A stretch of DNA of 64,000 bases, taken from Clostridiales bacterium. GTDB taxonomy: Bacteria; Bacillota; Clostridia; Peptostreptococcales; Acidaminobacteraceae. Every line of letters begins with the position of its first letter. Position 1 is the first letter of the stretch. Positions 19,773 to 27,302 of the stretch are shown in pieces. The notes under the pieces were generated by a model. That model ran no database searches and was not told where the DNA came from. It worked only from the letters and a program-made list of their open reading frames with translations. The translations under genes and the position numbers were made by a program. The stretch is taken from assembly GCA_016342415.1 (NCBI GenBank), contig JAEIOD010000023.1, positions 25,363 through 89,362 of the forward strand, given 5' to 3'.

Positions 19773-20765
19773 ATGAAAAAACTACTTGTTATATGTTTTA
19801 TAGTATTGCTATTAGGCTGTGAATCAGAGGATGAGTCTGAAAAGATTTCTGATGATAACTTTGTTGAAAACAAAAGAGTGGAACAAGTTGTTTTGGATAG
19901 ACCTTTTATTATTGAGGAGATTCTGACTTTTGAAAAGGTTAGAAATTATAATTTGATAAAAGACAATGGCAGCAGAGAACATCTGATTATATTACCACCA
20001 AGTTTTTACGATTCAGACAATACATACCCCATAGTATATTATTTTCATGGTCAGGATAACACTTCTGAACAGATCAAACATTATCAAAGACATCTCTATA
20101 AAGAAATGCTCGATGGCGAAATAAAAGAAGCTGTGATTGTCGGGATTAATTACAACAATAAATTAGGTGTGAGCTTTATGACCAATTCCCCGGTAACGGG
20201 TATGTGGCAAGATGCATTTTTTGAAGAAGCGGTACCTTTTTTTGAAGAAAAATATAGAATCGATGGCAATAGAAGTCTGTTCGGATTTTCAGTAGGAGGA
20301 AATGTAGCACTTAGACTAGGGTTTGAATTTCCGGATCTGATTGATGGGATTTATATATTGGCTCCTGCTATTTTTAAAGACGAGCAACTGAGTGATGTTT
20401 TAGAAGACGATACGGATGGATATGGTATGGCCTTTGTTTACAATGAGTCAAATGAACGGTTGTATGACTTACCAAGTTTTGATGGTTCGGATGATGACAA
20501 TCAAATTATTGATAGATGGAAAAGTGGTTATATGGGCATTGATCAAAAGATAGAAAATTACTTAAATCAAGATACTTCACTGTCTAAGATCGGTATCGAA
20601 CTCGGTATAACGGATCGAAACCGGGAGATTGTATCAGGTACAAAATATTTCGTGGAACAACTTTCAAAAAATGATATTGATTATTTCTATAAAGAAACGA
20701 ACAATGGTCATAATATCAATAAGGAGATTTTTCTTAGGGCAATCACATATTTGGTAAATGACTAA
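19773..20765 (+). CDS. Lipoprotein esterase, alpha/beta-hydrolase (esterase D-like)
   Basis: A 330-residue protein with a lipoprotein signal: Lys-Lys start, hydrophobic core and the lipobox LLLGC with the lipidated cysteine at residue 16. It should therefore sit on the outer face of the membrane. An acidic linker (about residues 17-40) leads to an alpha/beta-hydrolase domain of the esterase D type: YYFHGQDN for the oxyanion region, GFSVGGN with the nucleophilic serine at about residue 173, and an Asp (GITDRN) and His (NNGHN) near the C-terminus to complete the triad. Relatives cleave acyl, siderophore or polysaccharide esters; the substrate is unknown. AGAGGTG precedes the ATG. It is a single gene, divergent from the AraC-type regulator. 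Confidence 0.87.
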   Translation: MKKLLVICFIVLLLGCESEDESEKISDDNFVENKRVEQVVLDRPFIIEEILTFEKVRNYNLIKDNGSREHLIILPPSFYDSDNTYPIVYYFHGQDNTSEQIKHYQRHLYKEMLDGEIKEAVIVGINYNNKLGVSFMTNSPVTGMWQDAFFEEAVPFFEEKYRIDGNRSLFGFSVGGNVALRLGFEFPDLIDGIYILAPAIFKDEQLSDVLEDDTDGYGMAFVYNESNERLYDLPSFDGSDDDNQIIDRWKSGYMGIDQKIENYLNQDTSLSKIGIELGITDRNREIVSGTKYFVEQLSKNDIDYFYKETNNGHNINKEIFLRAITYLVND

Positions 20766-20772
20766 GTATATT

Positions 20773-20822
20773 TTGACAAATGGTTTTTAAGCGCCTATAA
20801 TAAAATCAATCTTACAAGATTG
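20773..20822 (+). promoter_or_regulatory. ohrR promoter with OhrR-type operator
   Basis: A consensus sigma-A promoter is present: TTGACA at 20773-20778, a 17-base spacer and TATAAT at 20796-20801. Just after the -10 box lies the perfect 7-2-7 palindrome CAATCTTACAAGATTG (20807-20822), which covers the expected start of transcription. The same palindrome occurs on the next promoter, so autoregulation by the MarR/OhrR protein is inferred. Confidence 0.82.
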
Positions 20823-20835
20823 AAAGGAGTTTAAA

Positions 20836-21285
20836 ATGAGTCATTCGACACTGAAACTGGAAAATCAATTGTGTTTTAGAGCATATACCGCTTCAAGATT
20901 AACAATTCGACTATATAAACCGATATTGGATCAACTCAACCTAACTTATCCCCAATATGTTACCATGTTGGTGCTATGGGACGAAAAAGAGGTGGGTTTT
21001 AGAGAATTGGGTAAAAAGCTTCATATGAAAACAGGTACATTGACACCGGTGATTCAAAGGCTTGAAAAATTGGATTATGTCAAAAAAGTAAAAGACCCCT
21101 TAGATGATAGAAAAGCGATTGTACAACTCACAGATGCGGGAGAAGCATTGATTCCAGTAGCGGGCAAGATACCCAAAATGCTTGCTGAATCATTGGACTT
21201 AAAAACAGAAGAATACCTTGAGTATGCAAAAACCCTGGATGCTTTATTGGATAAATTATACCATGCCAATCATATGATAGAGTAA
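20836..21285 (+). CDS. ohrR: MarR-family organic-peroxide sensor, OhrR-like
   Basis: A 149-residue winged-helix protein. The N-terminus reads LENQLCFRAYTASR with a cysteine at residue 13, which is the position and context of the peroxide-reactive cysteine of OhrR (Cys15 in Bacillus). LTYPQYVTMLVLW is another OhrR-like signature. The wing and recognition helix are in LHMKTGTLTPVIQRLE and DPLDDRKAIVQLT. No second cysteine is seen, so it should be the one-Cys type that needs a small thiol for full release. It is expected to be a cytoplasmic dimer that leaves DNA when organic hydroperoxide oxidises the cysteine. Its palindromic operator is on its own promoter and twice on the next operon. An ohr gene, the usual target, is not in the window. 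Confidence 0.87.
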   Translation: MSHSTLKLENQLCFRAYTASRLTIRLYKPILDQLNLTYPQYVTMLVLWDEKEVGFRELGKKLHMKTGTLTPVIQRLEKLDYVKKVKDPLDDRKAIVQLTDAGEALIPVAGKIPKMLAESLDLKTEEYLEYAKTLDALLDKLYHANHMIE

Positions 21286-21330
21286 ACGAAAGGTGTTCTT
21301 TGTTAGAACAACCCAAACAGTAGAAAATGA

Positions 21331-21362
21331 AACTCTTTTGGATACTTCAAAAGAGTTTTTTT
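21331..21362 (+). terminator. Terminator after ohrR
   Basis: A 10-base-pair stem (AACTCTTTTG, 21331-21340, with 21348-21357) and a run of seven T. It separates ohrR from the promoter of the next operon that begins 12 bases later. Confidence 0.9.
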
Positions 21363-21373
21363 AGATTAAAACG

Positions 21374-21431
21374 TTGACAGTTGGGTAAAAAGGGAGTATA
21401 TTAATCTTACAAGATTGATCTTGCAAGATTG
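21374..21431 (+). promoter_or_regulatory. Promoter of the flavoprotein/peroxidase operon with two OhrR-type operators
   Basis: TTGACA at 21374-21379, a 17-base spacer and TATATT at 21397-21402 form a near-consensus promoter. It is followed by AATCTTACAAGATT (21403-21416) and the slightly different GATCTTGCAAGATTG (21417-21431), two palindromes with centres 14 bases apart. The first is the same word as the operator before ohrR, in the same place relative to the -10 box. Tandem sites suggest cooperative repression. Confidence 0.82.
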
Positions 21432-21459
21432 AAATGTATTTTAGATGGGAAGGCATGAT

Positions 21460-22848
21460 ATGAAAAGTTTTGATATAGTGATAATAGGATCTGGTTCCGG
21501 TGGGTTAACAGCTGCTTATACAGCATTGGGTTTTGGTAAAAAAGTCTTGGTGGTCGATAAGAATTTGCCAGGCGGAGAATGTACTTGGTCTGGATGTATT
21601 CCGAGTAAAGCTCTGATTAATGAAGCAAAAAGAATTTACCGTGCCAAAGAAGTTGTCGGTGATTTTGAATATGATACATCAGAAGCCATGACAGCGGTAC
21701 ATCAAGTGATACAAAATGTCTATGCTGGAGAGTCTGTAGAAAAGTTGCAAGAAGACGGCATTGAGTTTATAAGTGGGTATGCAAGATTTGTGTCTCCATA
21801 TGAAATAGAAGTTAATGACGAAAGAATAAAAGGCAAAAAATTCATTGTTGCAACAGGTTCCTCACCCTTAAAACCACCTATTCCCGGTTTACATGATATC
21901 AAACATTTGGACAATGAATCCTTATTTAAATTGGATAAATTACCAGACTCGATGATAATTTTGGGTGGTGGTGCCATTGGTGTTGAAATGGCACAAGCCA
22001 TGAACCGTTTAGGGGTAAAAGTAGACTTAGTGGAAATGGCAGATCGCATCTTATTTAGAGAAGAAGAGAGTCATAGTTTAAGATTACAAAACATACTGAT
22101 AAGAGAAGGTGTTAACATCCATGTGGGCAGTAAAGCCGTCAATATGTTTGAAAAAGAGGGTAAAGTCACTCTGGAATATGAACAAAAGGAAGAAAAATAT
22201 CAAGTGACTTCTGATAAATTACTGGTCGCTATAGGCAGAAAAGCCAATGTGAACGATTTGGGTTTAGAAGCTGCAGGGGTCTTGTTTGATAACAGACAGA
22301 TTATGGTCAACAAATACATGGCAACCAGTCAGAAACATATTTATGCAGTTGGTGATGTCGCCGGTCCTTATATGTTTTCTCATATGGCCAATGTTCAAGG
22401 TATTCAGGCGGTACAGAATGCGGTTTTACCGTTTAATAGAAAAGTTAAAGACGACCATATCGCTTGGACAACTTTCAGTGAGCCAGAACTTGCAAGAGCG
22501 GGTATGACTGAACGAGAAGCGAGAGAGAAATATGGTGATAAGATCAGAGTGTATACATTTGATTTCGATCATTTGGATAGAGCGATGACAAAAGGTAAGA
22601 CAGATGAAGGTGTTAAGATTGTATTGGATCAAAAGGGTAAAGTATTGGGTGCATCCATTTTAGCTGATAGAGCTGGTGAAATGATTTGTGAAATTCAACT
22701 TTTGAAAACAATGGATTTAAATTTTTCGAAGCTGGCATCGGTTATCCATCCTTATCCAACATATGGTGAAGTGTTTAATAAAATAGCAAAGAAAGTTGCA
22801 GTAGACAACTTGTTACAAAATCCAGTAGTAAAGATATTTAGAAAGTAG
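21460..22848 (+). CDS. FAD-dependent pyridine nucleotide-disulfide oxidoreductase (MerA/Lpd-like)
   Basis: The ATG at 21460 follows GGGAAGG, giving 462 residues. The FAD-binding GSGSGG is at residues 10-15, the redox-active disulfide is in CTWSGC (Cys41/Cys46), the NAD-binding GGGAIGVEMA near 175 and the second FAD motif YAVGDVAG near 305. At the C-terminal interface the usual HPxPT...E with a catalytic histidine reads HPYPTYGE, so tyrosine replaces the histidine that acts with glutamate in lipoamide dehydrogenase, as in mercuric reductase-like branches. A true lipoamide dehydrogenase is therefore unlikely. It is first in an OhrR-controlled operon with a DUF1499 protein and a glutathione peroxidase. 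A role in feeding electrons to peroxide defence is inferred, and no metal-binding N-terminal domain is present. Confidence 0.88.
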   Translation: MKSFDIVIIGSGSGGLTAAYTALGFGKKVLVVDKNLPGGECTWSGCIPSKALINEAKRIYRAKEVVGDFEYDTSEAMTAVHQVIQNVYAGESVEKLQEDGIEFISGYARFVSPYEIEVNDERIKGKKFIVATGSSPLKPPIPGLHDIKHLDNESLFKLDKLPDSMIILGGGAIGVEMAQAMNRLGVKVDLVEMADRILFREEESHSLRLQNILIREGVNIHVGSKAVNMFEKEGKVTLEYEQKEEKYQVTSDKLLVAIGRKANVNDLGLEAAGVLFDNRQIMVNKYMATSQKHIYAVGDVAGPYMFSHMANVQGIQAVQNAVLPFNRKVKDDHIAWTTFSEPELARAGMTEREAREKYGDKIRVYTFDFDHLDRAMTKGKTDEGVKIVLDQKGKVLGASILADRAGEMICEIQLLKTMDLNFSKLASVIHPYPTYGEVFNKIAKKVAVDNLLQNPVVKIFRK

Positions 22849-22854
22849 GACATT

Positions 22855-23313
22855 ATGAAAATTGGTTTAGGTATACTGGCTGTCGTGTTAATAGTTGTAC
22901 TTGTTATGATGTCAAAGAATATGAAAACACCAGAACTGGGTGTTGAAGATGGATTGTTCAAACCCTTATCTTCAAAACCAAATGGTGTTTCCACTCAGAC
23001 AAAAGACGAAGATAAATTGGTAGAGCCACTTCCTTTTAGTAAAGACTTGGACTCAACCAAAGCGCTTATAATAGAAGTTTGTAAGTCCTATGGTGATGTA
23101 AAGATAGTCAAAGAAGAAAGAAACTACATTCATGTTGTTTTTACCACAGGAAAAATGAAATACAACGATGATGCAGAATTTTATTTTGATGAAAACAGTC
23201 AATTGGTTCATTACCGTTCCGAAAGTCGAATAGGCTATTCGGATATGGGATTAAATAGAGAAAGATATGATGCACTTGCATCATCTTACAATAAACTTAT
23301 GGAGGAAAACTAA
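22855..23313 (+). CDS. DUF1499-family protein with N-terminal membrane anchor
   Basis: A 152-residue protein. Residues 1-21 form a single hydrophobic helix without a clear cleavage site, followed by a Pro/Lys linker to about residue 60 and a compact domain. The domain ends in RSESRIGYSDMGLNRERYDAL, which matches the conserved R-S-x-S-R-x-G-x-x-D-x-G-x-N-R-x-R core of DUF1499. The function of this family is not known. The gene starts 6 bases after the flavoprotein gene, and its TAA overlaps the ATG of the glutathione peroxidase by one base, so the three are one translation-coupled operon under the OhrR-type operators. Confidence 0.82.
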   Translation: MKIGLGILAVVLIVVLVMMSKNMKTPELGVEDGLFKPLSSKPNGVSTQTKDEDKLVEPLPFSKDLDSTKALIIEVCKSYGDVKIVKEERNYIHVVFTTGKMKYNDDAEFYFDENSQLVHYRSESRIGYSDMGLNRERYDALASSYNKLMEEN

Positions 23314-23858
23314 TGAAAATATATGAATATTCTTATACAAATGCAGACGATGAACAGGTGAGTTTATCGGATTATAAAGGTAAAGTGATGTTACTGGTCA
23401 ATACGGCAAGCAAATGTGGTTTCACACCTCAGTACGAAGGCTTAGAAGCACTTTATCAAGCCTATCATAACAAAGGTTTGGAAGTTGTTGGATTCCCGTG
23501 TAACCAGTTTTTAGATCAGGAACCTGGAACAGCCGAAGAGATCAGATCATTTTGCCAACTAAACTATGGTGTGAGTTTTGAATTGTCACAAAAGTTAGAG
23601 GTTCGCGGCGAAACAGCAGATCCTTTATTTAAGTATTTAACATCTAAAAGACCATTTGAAGGCTATGATATGACAACTGAAGGTGGCAAAAAGATGCAAG
23701 GTTTCTTGTCAGAAAAATTACCACATCTATTAGAAGGTGATGATATCAAATGGAACTTTACAAAGTTCTTGGTGTCAAAAGATGGAGCAGTCATTAAAAG
23801 ATATGAATCAACAGTAGATCCAAAAGAGATGATAAAAGATATTGAGGCATTGTTATAA
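23313..23858 (+). CDS. Glutathione peroxidase family (thiol/thioredoxin peroxidase)
   Basis: A 181-residue protein of the thioredoxin fold. Peroxidatic Cys35 lies in NTASKCGFTPQ, Gln65 in FPCNQF and Trp147-Asn148 in WNFTKF, completing the Cys-Gln-Trp-Asn active site. Cys81 is placed like the resolving cysteine of thioredoxin-dependent members, so despite the family name the reductant is probably thioredoxin or a similar dithiol. It removes hydrogen peroxide and organic hydroperoxides in the cytoplasm. The start overlaps the DUF1499 stop and follows GGAGG. Control by the OhrR-type operators fits its substrate. The length, about 20 residues over the shortest bacterial forms, comes from an insertion near residues 118-145. 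Confidence 0.93.
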   Translation: MKIYEYSYTNADDEQVSLSDYKGKVMLLVNTASKCGFTPQYEGLEALYQAYHNKGLEVVGFPCNQFLDQEPGTAEEIRSFCQLNYGVSFELSQKLEVRGETADPLFKYLTSKRPFEGYDMTTEGGKKMQGFLSEKLPHLLEGDDIKWNFTKFLVSKDGAVIKRYESTVDPKEMIKDIEALL

Positions 23859-23884
23859 GAACTGATAATGATGAACAATAGATT

Positions 23885-23937
23885 CCCCTTGTAGTAAACA
23901 GTCCATAAGAAGACGGTTTGTTAGAAGGGGTTTTCTT
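23885..23937 (+). terminator. Probable terminator of the peroxidase operon
   Basis: CCCCTT (23885-23890) pairs with AAGGGG (23925-23930), with a further AAAC/GTTT pairing inside, and is followed by TTTTCTT. It is a long-looped but plausible intrinsic terminator. Confidence 0.65.
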
Positions 23938-24250
23938 ATAAGAGTCCATGGAATATTTAACCAAGATCTTGGCTAAATAGCCAGCTATATGTCTAAATGC
24001 ACATTAAAGATGAGTTATGATTAAGAGTATGGTAGATTGTTAATATAGTATCAATCTTTTGGTACTATTTTGTACGGATAAGGTTTAAATCGTTTTTTAT
24101 AAAGAAAAAAGACGTTACGTGGAATCGAAAGGATTATAATCATGCAAATCATACACATATTTCAGCGCTTGGCATTTTTGATTGTGCTTTTAGAATGTTT
24201 AGTAAGACTGTAAAAAACAATGTAAAAAAATAATTTGGTTTTTAATAATA

Positions 24251-24281
24251 TAATACCTCTCGCAGCCTGTGAGAGGTATTA
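24251..24281. repeat. 11-base inverted repeat
   Basis: TAATACCTCTC (24251-24261) pairs perfectly with 24271-24281 around a 9-base loop. No clear T-run follows on either strand, so it is not a good terminator. Confidence 0.6.
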
Positions 24282-24310
24282 ATAATAAGTGAATGTTATT
24301 TAAGGATTCA

Positions 24311-24336
24311 ATTTTGATGAATGCATTCATCAAAAT
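24311..24336. repeat. 26-base perfect palindrome
   Basis: Bases 24311-24323 are the exact reverse complement of 24324-24336 (half-site ATTTTGATGAATG). A 13-base half-site with no spacer looks more like a protein-binding site or resolution site than a terminator. Confidence 0.7.
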
Positions 24337-24363
24337 CAATAAATGTGTATGAGTGCATAAGAT

Positions 24364-24399
24364 TGTGGACAACTGATAGAAAAATTCTGTTTGTCCACA
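24364..24399. repeat. 9-base inverted repeat with 18-base loop
   Basis: TGTGGACAA (24364-24372) is the reverse complement of 24391-24399. It is the third inverted repeat in a 150-base stretch. Confidence 0.55.
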
Positions 24400-24445
24400 T
24401 AGTAAAGGTGTTTATGTTTATAAGTTGTTAAATCTATTATAAAAT

Positions 24446-24469
24446 AAAAAAAGTGGATAAATCCACTTT
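24446..24469 (-). terminator. Terminator of the LytTR/DUF3021 operon
   Basis: On the minus strand a 9-base-pair stem (AAAGTGGAT, 24450-24458, with 24461-24469) is followed by a T-rich run (TTTTTATTTT). It overlaps the stop region of the DUF3021 gene. Confidence 0.88.
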
Positions 24470-24875
24470 ATAATGAAGCATTGATTAGTTGTGCCTGTTT
24501 CTTTAAATAGATTTTATAAATGATAAATGAAATAGCATAACCAGAGAGATAAAATCCAATAAACGATACTCTTGCCATAGTATTCTGTGGCATCATACCA
24601 ATCATATGTGCAATTGGTAAAAAAGGTAGGGTGGAAAGAACATGTGTGATGAATTGTTTTAGAACACTCCATTCTTCTATTGAAAAGATAATACTGATAA
24701 ATGCAAAGTAAAAGCCGCTGATAGCATACATCATATATTGTTTTATAAATACAGAGGATTCAATGGAAATCACGTCATGTTGTAAGGATGCCAATAAAAA
24801 CATGGTATAACTTAAAAACAATCCCATTAAAATCCCGATTAATCCTCTTCTTGTACCTTCTTTGATATAACTCAT
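24468..24875 (-). CDS. DUF3021-family membrane protein
   Basis: A 135-residue protein with four hydrophobic helices (residues about 13-31, 43-63, 75-95 and 103-125) and short polar ends, which is the size and pattern of the DUF3021 family. Members are regularly encoded after a LytTR regulator and are thought to modulate it at the membrane; the mechanism is not established. Here the ATG overlaps the stop codon of the LytTR gene by four bases (ATGA). The product is therefore made together with the regulator. A terminator follows at once. Confidence 0.82.
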   Translation of the reverse strand: MSYIKEGTRRGLIGILMGLFLSYTMFLLASLQHDVISIESSVFIKQYMMYAISGFYFAFISIIFSIEEWSVLKQFITHVLSTLPFLPIAHMIGMMPQNTMARVSFIGFYLSGYAISFIIYKIYLKKQAQLINASL

Positions 24876-25324
24876 TTTGTACCTCCTATTCCTAAATAGT
24901 TTTTAACTTTTGAGACATTTCTTCTTGAAATGCCTTCACATTTTCCGTTTTTAAAATGAACCACTAGACTGCCGTTGAATTCAACTTCAATTTTTTTGAT
25001 CATATTGACATTGGCTATGGCATACTTAGAGAGTCTGACAAAACCATGTCTCTCCAATTTTTCTTCAAAAGCATAGAGTTTTTCTTTGGCTTCATATTTT
25101 TTATTTAAAGTATCCAATTTAACTTTGTTGCCTTCAGTATAAAAACACACAATTTCCTTTGGATCCAATAAATAAATACTTTCATCCAATTTCCCAATAA
25201 TCTTTGTTGTAGAATCTGATTCTAGTTTTTTAATAACCTCTGTCACTTCATCTGTCATCTCATTATTTTTTATAGAAACAATAAATGTTTCATGTGCTGC
25301 ATTGATATCAATTTCAACTTTCAA
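24872..25324 (-). CDS. LytTR-family DNA-binding regulator
   Basis: Start chosen at TTG 25324, which has AGAGGAGAG just upstream; the longer frame starts with GTG and would place the ribosome site inside the gene. The 150-residue product has an N-terminal region of about 45 residues and a LytTR DNA-binding domain (about 50-148) with the signatures ESIYLLDPKEIVCFY, RHGFVRLSKYAIANV and GKCEGISRRNVSKVK. There is no phosphorylation receiver, so it is the stand-alone type that is paired with a DUF3021 membrane protein. It probably autoregulates. Such pairs often control a nearby transporter, but none is adjacent. Confidence 0.9.
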   Translation of the reverse strand: MKVEIDINAAHETFIVSIKNNEMTDEVTEVIKKLESDSTTKIIGKLDESIYLLDPKEIVCFYTEGNKVKLDTLNKKYEAKEKLYAFEEKLERHGFVRLSKYAIANVNMIKKIEVEFNGSLVVHFKNGKCEGISRRNVSKVKNYLGIGGTK

Positions 25325-25571
25325 TGTATCTCTCCTCTCATTTCTTAAGTTAAGTGTATCGTAAGGCACTTCAATTATCCATACGTTTTATGTGTTCGGT
25401 CGGTTTCTTTAAGTAAACGGTCATAAAAGGTATTTCCATGAAAATAAGAATGTCTTTTTTACATTCAATTACATTAAATTGGATTTCTTATCCATTTATG
25501 ATTGATACGCATTTCAAGTGGTATATCTTCTAATATACATATATAGTATACAAAGTATAAGGAGGTTTAAA

Positions 25572-27200
25572 ATGAGTATGTTTTGTTTCCAATGTCAAGA
25601 AACAGCCAGGGGTACTGGATGTGAAACAAGAGGTGTCTGTGGTAAGACTGAAGAAGTGGCAAAAATTCAAGATCTGTTGATTTACACAACAAAAGGTGTT
25701 GGTGAAGTGATTGTAAAAGGTAATATTGATGTAAGCTCTCTTAGTCATGAAAATCATGAAACCTTGACCAGTTTATTTATGACCATTACAAATGCCAATT
25801 TTGATGATGTTGTATTAATAGATCAGATCAAGAAAATGATCGCTATCAGAGAAAATCTGAAAAAACAGGTACCAAATCTAGAATTAACGGATGCGGCTAC
25901 ATATGATTTTACAACAAGAGAAAAAATGTTGGAAAAAGCTGCTACAATAGGCGTTTTATCAACTGAAAATGAAGACATCAGGTCGCTTCGAGAGATGATT
26001 GTTTATGGTCTTAAAGGTATATCTGCCTATACACATCATGCCTTGAATATACAAAAAGAAAATCCTGAAATTTATCGATTTATATATGAAGCGCTTGAAG
26101 CAACTCAAAATCCAAATCTGACAGCAGATGATTTGGTTGCTTTGGTTCTAAGAACAGGTGAACATGGTGTGATGTCTTTGGCTCTATTAGATGAAGCCAA
26201 TACTTCAAAGTATGGTCATCCAGAAATCACAACTGTTGATATTGGTGTTAGAGACAATCCAGGTATTTTAATATCAGGTCATGATTATACAGATTTAGAA
26301 CAATTATTGGAACAAACGAAAGGCACTGGTGTAGATGTGTATACACATAGTGAAATGTTACCAGCGCACTATTATCCAGCATTTAAAAAATACGATCACT
26401 TTGCAGGCAATTATGGTAATGCTTGGTGGAAGCAAGTCACTGAATTCTTTACTTTCAATGGACCGATCCTGTTTACTACAAACTGTATTGTGCCACCAAG
26501 AAAAGAAGGTATTACACATAAAATATTTACAACAGGAGCAGCTGGACTGCCTGGTGCCAATCACATAGATCCGGATAAAGACGGTAAAAAAGATTTCTCA
26601 GCTCTTATTAAGATGGCAAAAGAAAGCAATCCGCCTACAGAAATTGAAACGGGTACAATCACAGGTGGATTTGCACATCATCAAGTCTTTGAACTGGCAG
26701 ATAAAGTAGTAGATGCGGTTAAATCAGGTGCGATTAAGAAATTCTTTGTGATGGCAGGCTGTGACGGTCGTATGAATGCAAGAAACTATTATACTGAATT
26801 TGCTGAAAAACTACCGAAAGATACAGTCATCTTAACGGCTGGTTGTGCTAAATACAGATACAATAAATTAGATTTAGGTGATATTGGTGGTATTCCAAGA
26901 GTATTAGATGCCGGTCAATGTAATGACTCTTATTCTTTGGCAGTGATTGCACTGAAATTAAAAGAAATCTTTGGTGTAGAAGACATCAATGAATTGCCGA
27001 TCGAATTTAATATTGCATGGTATGAACAAAAGGCGGTAATTGTTTTATTATCACTCTTGTATTTGGGTGTAAAGAACATTCACTTAGGACCAACACTTCC
27101 TGGTTTCTTATCTCCAAATGTAGCTAAGATTTTAGTAGAAACATTTGGTATTGCACCGATTAAAACTGCAGATGAAGATGTTGAATTTTTCATGAAATAG
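25572..27200 (+). CDS. hcp: Hybrid-cluster protein (hydroxylamine reductase)
   Basis: The ATG at 25572 is preceded by AAGGAGG, giving 542 residues. The N-terminal motif is Cys5-x2-Cys8-x8-Cys17-x5-Cys23, the spacing of the [4Fe-4S] class found in anaerobes rather than the [2Fe-2S] form of enterobacteria. Conserved hybrid-cluster ligands appear in [25 protein letters not shown] and AGQCNDSYS. The protein reduces hydroxylamine in vitro and is tied to nitric-oxide and nitrosative stress defence in the cytoplasm. It is monocistronic, and no HcpR-type operator was recognised upstream. No separate hcr reductase gene is in the window. Confidence 0.96.
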   Translation: MSMFCFQCQETARGTGCETRGVCGKTEEVAKIQDLLIYTTKGVGEVIVKGNIDVSSLSHENHETLTSLFMTITNANFDDVVLIDQIKKMIAIRENLKKQVPNLELTDAATYDFTTREKMLEKAATIGVLSTENEDIRSLREMIVYGLKGISAYTHHALNIQKENPEIYRFIYEALEATQNPNLTADDLVALVLRTGEHGVMSLALLDEANTSKYGHPEITTVDIGVRDNPGILISGHDYTDLEQLLEQTKGTGVDVYTHSEMLPAHYYPAFKKYDHFAGNYGNAWWKQVTEFFTFNGPILFTTNCIVPPRKEGITHKIFTTGAAGLPGANHIDPDKDGKKDFSALIKMAKESNPPTEIETGTITGGFAHHQVFELADKVVDAVKSGAIKKFFVMAGCDGRMNARNYYTEFAEKLPKDTVILTAGCAKYRYNKLDLGDIGGIPRVLDAGQCNDSYSLAVIALKLKEIFGVEDINELPIEFNIAWYEQKAVIVLLSLLYLGVKNIHLGPTLPGFLSPNVAKILVETFGIAPIKTADEDVEFFMK

Positions 27201-27205
27201 AACTG

Positions 27206-27233
27206 AAGGCTGTTGCTTGCAACAGTCTTTTCT
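27206..27233 (+). terminator. Terminator of hcp
   Basis: AAGGCTGTTGC (27206-27216) pairs with 27219-27229 with one G-U pair, followed by TTTTCTT. Confidence 0.85.
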
Positions 27234-27302
27234 TATGTGAAAAGCCAAAATGCCATTAATTTATTTTATTTTATACTGTACAATAAAATTAGAGGTGAAG
27301 AA

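Larger units (their letters stand above)
23859..24467. other. 609-base gene-free region with clustered inverted repeats
   Basis: No convincing gene is seen. The first part holds the operon terminator. The stretch 23940-24240 is AT-rich with only a 23-codon frame at 24142 that lacks a ribosome site. From 24251 to 24399 three inverted repeats occur in 150 bases and are listed separately. The region lies between convergent transcripts, so promoters are not expected; it may be the remnant of a small mobile repeat. Confidence 0.55.

Noticed and set aside
24142..24213. 23-codon hydrophobic frame in the gene-free gap
   Set aside because: No ribosome site or promoter; could be a decayed fragment but cannot be supported.
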